NCBI GenBank assembly: GCA_023627715.1
Contig: JAMAHW010000023.1
Coordinates: forward strand, 124,001 to 188,000
DNA from: Periconia sp. R9002
Taxonomy: Eukaryota > Ascomycota > Dothideomycetes > Pleosporales > Periconiaceae
Length of the DNA: 64,000 bases
Direction of reading: 5' to 3'
Within the stretch, counting starts at the first letter, position 1; every line of letters starts with the position of its first letter. The position numbers and the translations under genes are program-made. The notes beneath the pieces were generated by a model that worked only from the letters and a program-made list of their open reading frames with translations, had not been told where the DNA came from and made no database searches. Of the stretch, positions 56,592 to 64,000 are shown in pieces.

Positions 56592-57214
56592 CAGCCGCAA
56601 CGGGAGGATGTAAGCTCGCTCAGTGCGGGAGGTGCACGGCCGATAGAGATAACACTCTTGGAGCAACTGTACGACTGGAGATGCGGGCGTTTGCAGAACG
56701 GGTTTCGATTAGCGTTTCATAGAGAATCCAAGGAACATTGGTGGCGCTGCTGTCATTGCGGTGATGGGGAGCATGCTCCTGCAAGGGAGGGAGGATTGGA
56801 GGATAGAACGCTACGTTGAAAAATTACACGCCGGGGGAATGACGTGATTTTGTTGTATCATTTGATTAGCCTGGCAATTGACGAATTTCGCATTGTGTTG
56901 CTCTCGCAATAAGTGTCTAACGACTCTTTGATTTTATTTACACTGGTTTCGACGGGACGATATATCCAGAATGCGTCTGCCCGGCCTGCCTTCGAATGAT
57001 GTTTCTCGCAACTTTGACATGACCAGACACATTCATGCCTTAAACATGGAATTCGTTTGATGAACTATTTGTTGATGGCATCTCCCCACTTTCCCACATG
57101 GGGGAGAGGGCTGTCGTAGGCATGTACGATTCGAGTATAGCTTAGCCTACAAGTAGGTAGACTAATACGGCCTTATCGTTCACAAAAGTACGCTAAGTCA
57201 CTTAGTGCGCGAGT
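56592..57214. other. Intergenic region
   Basis: 3' flank of the p24 gene. No gene seen. Confidence 0.55.
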
Positions 57215-57413
57215 CTACTCCTTCTTCACTCCTGCAAAGCTGAGTTGCACCAAGTCGCTGGAGAAAAGCTGAAAGAACGCTTCGAGTTCTGTAACGTTCT
57301 TATCCCGCTGGGATTTTCGATTCCTGAAATATTGTAGTAGATCGGGTTGTCTTTATTTGCCTACACGTTTGTTACCTTTCAAAGCAACTCGCAAGGTCCA
57401 TTGACACCGTCAT
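57215..57413 (-). CDS. Possible tiny two-exon gene
   Basis: Complement(57215..57323, 57376..57413): a phase-2 GT-AG intron (GTAACA...TTTCAG, 52 nt) joins MTVSMDLASCFE to RNRKSQRDKNVTELEAFFQL, ending FAGVKKE, 48 residues. Splice signals and phase agree, and the second exon looks protein-like. Against it: the ATG overlaps the ATG of the plus-strand gene (CATG at 57411-57414), leaving no room for two promoters. It may be a terminal fragment of a gene whose start I cannot see, or chance. Confidence 0.25.
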
Positions 57414-58184
57414 GGCGAAGAGCACACCAAATCTCCATGACCAAGCTCTTGATCTTATTTGCGGAGATTCAGACCCGTGGACTTGGGGAGGTGATGCCGC
57501 TCAATGCTCGCTTTCGTTCGACAGAAATGGCACAGGAGCAGTGCGTATCCCACGATCTTGCTGCAAGCATTTCCAAAAACTAATATCCTTCAGATCACCT
57601 GCGGGGAAAACCAACGTGCGTGGATCGCACTCGAATTCAACTGGTCGTTCACCAACCAAGCAGCAGAATCGGACAACGGCGCATGCAGACTCGCTATCCA
57701 AATCACCCTCAGCACCCGCATACACCGCGGCTGGCAAACCAGCAACCCATGGCTCACAGGCGCCGCGCTCCAAGAACACCTCAAAAATCCTCCGTCCCCC
57801 AACGACGCCCCTTTCCCGTGGGCACCTCTACATAGCGCCGCCTTCCAGCCCAAGCAATACACCCTCAACTTCTCGCGGGGCCGCTTCATCGAGCCGTTTC
57901 ACCGTCACATCAAAGAGCCCTTCCCGCTTTTCCAACCGAACAGATGCGCTCCTAATCGCTACAGATGCCAGTTGATCTTTGAGGACAGGTCTCCGTACCC
58001 GCCGCGCGAGGAGTGGGTGGAGACGACGAGTGGGTTGACGCCTAGCTTGGATTACCACCGCTTTTGGGAGAAGAGGGAGTTTGTGCGGGATGCGATTGCG
58101 AGGAAAGACGAGTCGTGGGCGGAGACGCTGGATGTGGGGTGGTGGTTGAGTCCTTCTGCAGGCGAGGGATATAGCATGAGGTAA
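57412..58184 (+). CDS. Conserved fungal protein of unknown function
   Basis: Two exons, 57412..57540 and 57594..58184, 239 residues. The intron (GTGCGT...CTTCAG, phase 0) joins LSFDRNGTGA to ITCGENQRAWIALEFNW. Trp-rich with beta-like character: LICGDSDPWTWGGDAAQC, LAIQITLSTRIHRGWQTSNP, YTLNFSRGRFIEPFHRHIKE, then PNRYRCQLIFEDRSPYPPRE and ETLDVGWWLSPSAGEGY. No signal peptide or membrane helix. Family not recognised. The clean splice and even composition support a real gene. Confidence 0.75.
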
Positions 58185-59790
58185 GGGAAAGGGTAGGATA
58201 GTGGGTGGTGTTGTGTGCATGTGTGACGGCTTTAGAGGGCTTGCGTGTAGACACGGGAGCTTGATTGCACGGCATGTAACTCTGCAAGTAGCAAACACGG
58301 GAAGACGGCAGATATGTTACATCATTTGCAAATAGGTATATAAAGGCCCTGAGATTCGCCCCTACCTACCTAAACAGCAGCGTCCTCGCCTTCCGACAAC
58401 GGTTTGTCTTCTTCCTTGTCCATTATGTGACCGTATAATTGGATTCACACTCCCCCATGTTTCTCAAACAAAACCAACTCCACGAGTCCTCGTCGACGCT
58501 ATAAAGGTGCAGGCGTAATTGGAGGGCTTTCCTCCGTACCTGGTGCACCGGCCCCGGGGACAAACTACCACCGACTTGCTGGGTCAATATCGCACTCGAT
58601 GAGGTGGTACCTGCGCGCGCGTGTCTTTGACGCGTTTCGAAAGGTGGAAGGATGTAGTATAGGTTCCAACGCAGTTGTGAAAAATATGAAGTTGATCATC
58701 GCAGAGTTTTGGATTACTCGCGTCAACGCAGGTATACCGGGAGTGGGAAGAAGGAAAATGTCAGTAAACGATTCAGTACAGTATCGCAAAATATGTTGTT
58801 TGGGTGGGAGATGCTTCACAAACAGGAACATCTGAAGCTACGAAGAGACGCTGGAAGCTCGGTCGGTATGGTGTATCTGGCTTCACCGTACGCGGAGTCA
58901 ACATCGCCAGATAAAAAAATTCATCGCATCATTGCTAGTATCTTGAAAAGGATGCGGCACGTAGTCGCAGTGGAAGGGAATGAAGTCGAAATAAGAAAAG
59001 AAGCAGGCGGCCTCCTCTGCCGCCGTTGTCTCGGACTGTCCAATCAATGCGAGGCTCGTATACAATGTGGCGGTTTCCTAAGCGCAGGGATGTTTCAAAG
59101 CATGTATAAAGCGAGGACGATGCCCCGATCTTTTTCTTACATTTGCTGATTCCTGCTGTGTTTTCTTCCTTCTTAGGTCAAATGTAGAATCCTTTTCATC
59201 CCGGTGACCCACCCTCCCACATCAGCACACGCGGTGAATTGTCCCCAAGATAAACGTAATGAGCATCTGCCTCAATACATCATCCATTGCTGACTAGTAT
59301 GAAAGCATCAATGAAACCTGTCAGGTCCTCGGTTGTCCAGCCTTGGAAGTCGCTACGATTGCGTTCCAGGCCTGCTCCAACTCCTTGTGGATCCCATCCC
59401 TATACTCCGTAGCCGGAGCCGTGTGAAGCATCGTGTTGTTGCCCATTACCGTGTCATGAAGGCGTTGAGCGGCTCATCGCATCGTCAGCCCAAACCAGCC
59501 GATGTTCCCGTAGACTCCGATTCAGATCGAGTGCCGTGGTAGACTCCGCATTACCGTCCATCGTCGGCCGCATCAACCATTCAACCAATCCTCCCTTCAC
59601 TCACCTCAAGCTCTCACCTCTCCTTCACCAGGCAACCACCACCACGTGATCCTCTGTAGGCAGCAGCCTAGCACTCTAGGCAGCAACGCTCTCCAGCCAA
59701 TTGCAGCTCTGGAAGCAAGCAGAAAGGCCGGCAACACGTCGGCGTCCGAGGTCTCGCCTTGGGCAGCTTACTAACTAGCGCCCTGGTAGC
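58185..59790. other. Intergenic region with unresolved coding-like pieces
   Basis: No full gene could be built. On the minus strand, short protein-like ends appear at about 58378-58425 (DKEEDKPLSEGEDAAV then stop) and 58500-58565 (VPGAGAPGTEESPPITPAPL then stop). A plus-strand frame at 58709-59149 has no motif. Confidence 0.4.
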
Positions 59791-59800
59791 AGATATATAA
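59791..59800 (+). promoter_or_regulatory. TATA-like element of the U2 snRNA gene
   Basis: AGATATATAA lies about 50 bases upstream of the predicted U2 5' end, consistent with an RNA polymerase II snRNA promoter. Confidence 0.45.
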
Positions 59801-59844
59801 ACCCTCCTTCTACCTCCCTTGCTCCTCTTCTCTTTTTTTTCTTT

Positions 59845-60050
59845 AGCTCTCTTTGCCTTTTGGCTTAGATCAAGTGTAGTATCTGTTCTTTTTAGTGTAA
59901 GTTTTCACTCCACTTCTCTTGCTTTCGGTACCCTTCTAACTTAGTTGCAGTTAATAGCTAAAACGTCACTACGGTGACATTTTCTATTATCCTTCTTTTT
60001 GGAACCTCTCCTATGGTCACTGGGCTTGCTCAAACCCTAGGAGACTGTGT
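59845..60050 (+). ncRNA. U2: U2 spliceosomal snRNA
   Basis: The 5' domain matches U2 almost base for base with yeast: CTCTTTGCCTTTTGGCTTAG (stem I and U6-pairing region), then ATCAAGTGTAGTATCTGTTC, which contains the branch-site-binding GTAGTA. Stem IIa follows (AGTGTAAGTTTTCACT), and a small hairpin GTCACTACGGTGAC. A U-rich Sm-like site CTTTTTGG at about 59995 precedes a 3' stem whose arms TCTCCTATGG and CCCTAGGAGA pair, enclosing GGGCTTGCTC. The 5' end is placed at the A of AGCTCTC. The 3' end is approximate. U2 pairs with the intron branch site in the spliceosome, in keeping with the many CTRAC branch sites in this window. Confidence 0.93.
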
Positions 60051-63017
60051 CCTTGCCGCCAGCACTACAGGCTTGTGACGCGAATACACTTTTTTTCATT
60101 GAGTTGCTCTGGCTCTTGCAGCTGGTGTGCTTGAGGAAGAAATCATGGTGTTTTGTTGGTCTGCCTCTGTTCTTACATGCTCTCTTGTCCCTGTGCCTGT
60201 TGCCTGGCCCTGTGCTGTGCGCCGCTTCCGTTTGTTGCCTGCGTCTCAAACACCAGGCTCGCAAGCCATCGCCGACTCGCCCACAAGCGGCCTACTCCAC
60301 GTACGTTGGCAAGAGACAAATCAACCTTTCGCGGCATAATTGGTCGTCACCGTCCCACAAACATCTCTCCCCACGTACAGACATGTAGGATGGCAGTATA
60401 TCTCAAACGTACAATGTGTTTACCTGTAATTGTTGCCACTGTACCATTGGCTTCTGCCGCCAACACCTTTTTTGATGTGCCATACGCCATGTCCATGGTT
60501 ATCTCCGCCACCGCTGCGCCGTGCAATGGGTCTTTCAGCAAGCCAACCTAGGCCCGCACTCCAGCCGCTACTCTCATCATGATACCGCGGAGGCTGCAGA
60601 GGATGTCCTGCCTCATGTGTCGCGCCTTGTTTCTTTGTACTTCCTCTCTAGTCCTCCCCAACGTGGCAGCTATTCCAACCCCTCCCACCTCGCCTTTGCC
60701 GGTTGGCCTTATGATCTGGGCGCCACAATTGCTACGGGCGAATCCGTTCAAATGACATCGAGATGAGCGAGCCTTCCGCTCTCACCAGCCATGGCTGAAC
60801 ATGCGTTGGAAGATTGGTCCGAGTCCAAGCATGCGGGAAGCGCCATGGCATGGCGAAATACTCTTGTGAGCTGCGACGAGCTCGGCTTTTGTTCTTCCGC
60901 AACAAGGTCCGCACGATTGAAATGCAAGTGCCTACGGAGGTGAGAATGTGACCGCATGCCCTACTAACAATGCGTTCCGCAGTGCCGAGAGATTGAAACG
61001 TCGTGGAATCGAGACAGGACGTTTTCTCGCAGCAATCGCAAAACGCTTGCAGCCTCCAGTGACCAATAGGTTCGGTACTTGTCATTGCTATGCCTGTTTT
61101 CCGCTCTCGCGACATGAACGTCAACGAATCACACCCGCCATCCAGCAGCTCGTCCGAGATGGCATCGACACGATCGACGGGAAGAAGGAAAGTTAGTGGT
61201 AGACAGGCCGTTACGTACAAAGTCGCTCTCCACGCCGCCACCTACAATTGGGATACCGTGTTGTCAGAATTACAAGCCACAGTCCTTGATTGCGGCGCTC
61301 GCCGCCAGGGCTGGGGGATTCATGAGTGGATACTGCTCACGACCGTGTATCTCCTTCCCCGCCTTTGATTTCGCGGAGGAAAGGAGGGCTTATTTAGGTA
61401 GTAGGTCAAAGTATATTTAGCGAAGAAAATCTTCTGAGGAGCCATCTATATCGCGCGCACAAACTGAGTTCAATTCAAGCAGTGATGACACAATACATAA
61501 TCAGCATCTTGAAATTGTCGGTCCATGCGTTATCTTGGTAAACAAATGGAGTCTGTACCTCCATTCAACAAAGCCGGAAAATTTGCTACAGCCTTTGTGG
61601 AAGCACGTCTCCGGATTTTTCAACAAAGGATCTCGTTGCCGCCCCAGACCTAGACTCGCGAATGTCAAGACCTGCGGTTTAGCCAACGATTAGACCCACA
61701 CTCGAGATACTGAGTATATCTTCGCTCTGTTGCAGCCGCCCATGACGGTACAGAGAATAAAATACCATGTTCCTCGTCCGTATCGCGCGGCATTTCGCTT
61801 GATCAAGCCTGCCATATGGCCTTTCTTCATATTCCTCTCAAAGATGAATATACATTGTACTTGGTATCTAGCCAAAACTCTGGTGTGCCGAAATGCGGAG
61901 CTGAGTGGGGATAGACAAGCTTTTCAACTTGCTGGACCTTCTATTACAAATTTCAAGTTGAGCGCGCATGCAACTATACCATGGCCAGTCCGAGCTCATC
62001 AAGCGAGATGAGGCTTGTCACGCATTCCGACAGACCGCTCGCCTTCCGTAAACGAGATGTGTGACATGGTATAAAAATAAAGCATCTGTGAGAGGAAATT
62101 TATTGGAACCGATCATCTGCGAAACGCATCGTCTTTATCTCCTTCTGTAAGTTGCGATATCCTCCATTTGAATGTTCGGGGGCGGACGCTACCAATGATT
62201 CAAGACGCCCCTTCGTTGGTTTTGCGAACACTGCCGCCGTAATCCATCATAATCCAATTTCAACCCTTAGGAATCAGTGCCCCTCTAATCAGACTTCTCC
62301 ATGCCCATATCATTGCTGGGAATACCGGCCTCCAGTTTAAACGGCGCTCTGAGATGCTCTAACAACTACGACGTTAAGTCGGCATGCGCCAACATGAGTC
62401 CATCTCACGCTTATATGCTCCCCACCACTCAACTCTTGTCCCTGAAGCACTCAGCTAGAATATCAAAGAAAAGGGTATCAATTGCGAGCCCGCACCACTA
62501 CTCTCACTCTCAAAAACAACGTCGTGTAGCGTCACTACTTGGCTTGCAAAAGGAACCAAATCATCCGTATAAAAACGGTCCATAGCGCAGTCGTTACATT
62601 TATTGATTACTTGCAGTATCAGCATTAAGTGAACTGTCACAATGACGCCCTCGGCCACGACGCGCACATGGGTACTTCTTAAGAGAATCAAATATTGAAC
62701 CCAACAAGAGAATTCGGCGGACTAATCAGCTCTATGTAAATAAGCCATTCATATGTATGGTAATCGATAAGTCGGCGAAGAGCGTTTCTTTCAAAGGCTG
62801 CGGGTACGTTCTGGCCCAATCTGAGTGGACTCAGAAGCGATCACAAGACAAAGAGAGGCAAGCTTGCAAACAGCGATCCATGCGCCTTCTACAATTCTTT
62901 TCTCTTTGTCAACCTTATAAAAGAATATGCAAAAGTGGCAAAGTTGGGGTCGTCTATATAATTCTCGACTTTCGCAGTTGATGTTCTCGGTCCTCAGCGA
63001 GAGAGCAACGATCAACG
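60051..63017. other. Gene-poor region
   Basis: About 3 kb without a gene I can support. The longest frame (60732-61241, minus, 169 residues, starting MAAWRATLYVTACLPLTFLL) has a signal-like start but random-looking composition, and a plus-strand frame overlaps it. The right end is the promoter of the F-box gene, with a TATA-like TATATAATTC at about 62954-62963. Confidence 0.5.
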
Positions 63018-64000
63018 ATGACGCCACCTCAATCAGAAACCAACTGTCCCCCAGACATCTCCGGTATGTCATTGGAGGAAACACCCTTCATTACACGTCT
63101 CCCCCAAGAGATGTTCGACGCCATCATGTTCTACGTTAAAATCGACCGTGCCGATATTTCTAGCCTCTCCAGAACCTGCAAAAAACTTCGATCACTCACC
63201 ATCCATCTCGTGTTCGAAGATGTTACTATGCTTTGGACGAGTACCGCGAAGTATAATCATTACCTGCATGGAGACAGGCAGAAGTTGTTTGATCTCCGAA
63301 AACGTAATGCTCGGGTTACAAAGATAGAAAGCGATGAAGAGTGTCCAAGGCTTGACTTGCTATTTCGTTCGATTTTGGAGAATCCCGAATACGGCAAATT
63401 AGTTCGGGAAATCAATTTACAAGCCTTTCGGTACGACAGATTCGGAGACCGTTCTCAAAAAACTCGAGTGCCTCAAAAACCTCGATTGCCTTCTCCCCCT
63501 GAAGGCGAAAATCGTGCCTTGATTGAGGCGGCGTTGCAACGCACTGGGTTAAATCAGACAAGTTCGGCAGAAGAGTGGCGCATAAACCTAAACAACAACG
63601 AAGTTGATAGCATTGTTAGCATGCTTATTCTCCTCTGTCCTAACATCACCAGTTTAACAGTTGGACTCGATCTATACTACAACAATTGGACTCTGGATTT
63701 TATAATTCAAGAGTGCGTTTTCCAAAGGGAGCTAACAGGACGCATCTCCCGGTTTCAAAGCCTTGAATACATTGATATCGGTGGTTTTATAGAGGGCGAA
63801 GTATATCAAATGCTTCTCACCATGCCAACCCTAAGTCAGACATGTTACCTCTCGATATTTTACCTTCCCAATCTTAAAACTATCAATCTTCCTATTCATA
63901 GGGGGAAACTAGTAGACGGTCTGGTGCCTCCTGCGGCATGGCCAAGAGATCCTCCTTCATCAGTGCCATCTCTACAATATCTTAACCTGTTCTCCTCTAC
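63018..64000 (+). CDS. F-box domain protein, cut by the window edge
   Basis: Open from ATG 63018 to the right edge without a stop, at least 327 residues. After MTPPQSETNCPPDISGMSLE comes an F-box: ETPFITRLPQEMFDAIMFYV, then DRADISSLSRTCKKLRSLTI. The remainder has leucine-rich-repeat-like spacing (MLILLCPNITSLTVGLDLYY, ISRFQSLEYIDIGGF, FYLPNLKTINLPIHRGKL, SVPSLQYLNLFSS), as in fungal F-box/LRR proteins that deliver substrates to SCF ubiquitin ligases. No signal peptide. The 3' part is outside the window, and an intron within the tail cannot be excluded. Confidence 0.85.
   Translation, partial: MTPPQSETNCPPDISGMSLEETPFITRLPQEMFDAIMFYVKIDRADISSLSRTCKKLRSLTIHLVFEDVTMLWTSTAKYNHYLHGDRQKLFDLRKRNARVTKIESDEECPRLDLLFRSILENPEYGKLVREINLQAFRYDRFGDRSQKTRVPQKPRLPSPPEGENRALIEAALQRTGLNQTSSAEEWRINLNNNEVDSIVSMLILLCPNITSLTVGLDLYYNNWTLDFIIQECVFQRELTGRISRFQSLEYIDIGGFIEGEVYQMLLTMPTLSQTCYLSIFYLPNLKTINLPIHRGKLVDGLVPPAAWPRDPPSSVPSLQYLNLFSS

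Noticed and set aside
58709..59149. 146-residue plus-strand frame
   Set aside because: No motif, no intron logic and competing frames on both strands.
60732..61241. 169-residue minus-strand frame with a signal-like start
   Set aside because: No domain, random-looking composition and an overlapping plus-strand frame. Could be real but is not supportable by eye.
1..64000. CRISPR arrays, operons or intact transposons
   Set aside because: The genome is eukaryotic. Repeats seen are minisatellites or decayed dispersed copies, with no terminal repeats, transposase or reverse transcriptase.

Overview
The window is nuclear DNA of a filamentous ascomycete (Pezizomycotina; Dothideomycetes is a guess, not shown). 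Evidence: many short introns of about 45-80 bases with GT-AG (three GC-AG) borders and CTRAC-type branch sites, a spliceosomal U2 snRNA gene, and fungal families (AA9 lytic polysaccharide monooxygenase, Pex19, Ubc9, Dad2, shugoshin, Axl2-like, PQ-loop transporter, p24 cargo receptor, fungal NACHT protein). Gene models were rebuilt by hand from reading frame, intron phase and protein motifs. Exon ends are inferences without transcript support.

Layout. 0.8-10.2 kb holds a two-membrane-segment protein, a fungal IFI6/27-like protein, a NACHT STAND protein, an AA9 enzyme and a frameshifted relic. 10.6-22.6 kb is a dense housekeeping block: a conserved acidic protein, pex19, ubc9, a Pab2-type poly(A)-binding protein, the divergent kinetochore/cohesion pair dad2 and sgo1, a membrane protein and a cyclase-family enzyme. 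22.6-42.9 kb is sparse and accessory: F-box genes and relics, two related small secreted proteins, old repeats, and five members of two unrecognised families (A, short coiled-coil proteins; B, CxxC-W proteins) between 31.2 and 40.1 kb. 42.9-58.2 kb is again gene-dense: a Cce1-type Holliday junction resolvase, a secreted Asn-rich protein, a Mid2-like surface sensor, a Ypq1-like PQ-loop protein, an Axl2-like protein, a p24 protein and a conserved unknown. 58.2-64 kb is mostly empty apart from the U2 snRNA gene and the start of an F-box gene running off the right edge.

Functional links. pex19 and ubc9 are divergent, about 480 bp apart, and both have a GC-AG first intron. dad2 (DASH ring) and sgo1 (centromeric cohesion) are divergent about 305 bp apart, which could coordinate their expression. 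The A and B genes are the best candidate for something undescribed: they recur together, are built from small phase-0 exons, share promoter-like repeats and include a duplicated exon-intron module. No transposon, virus or CRISPR was seen, and no tRNA was found by eye.
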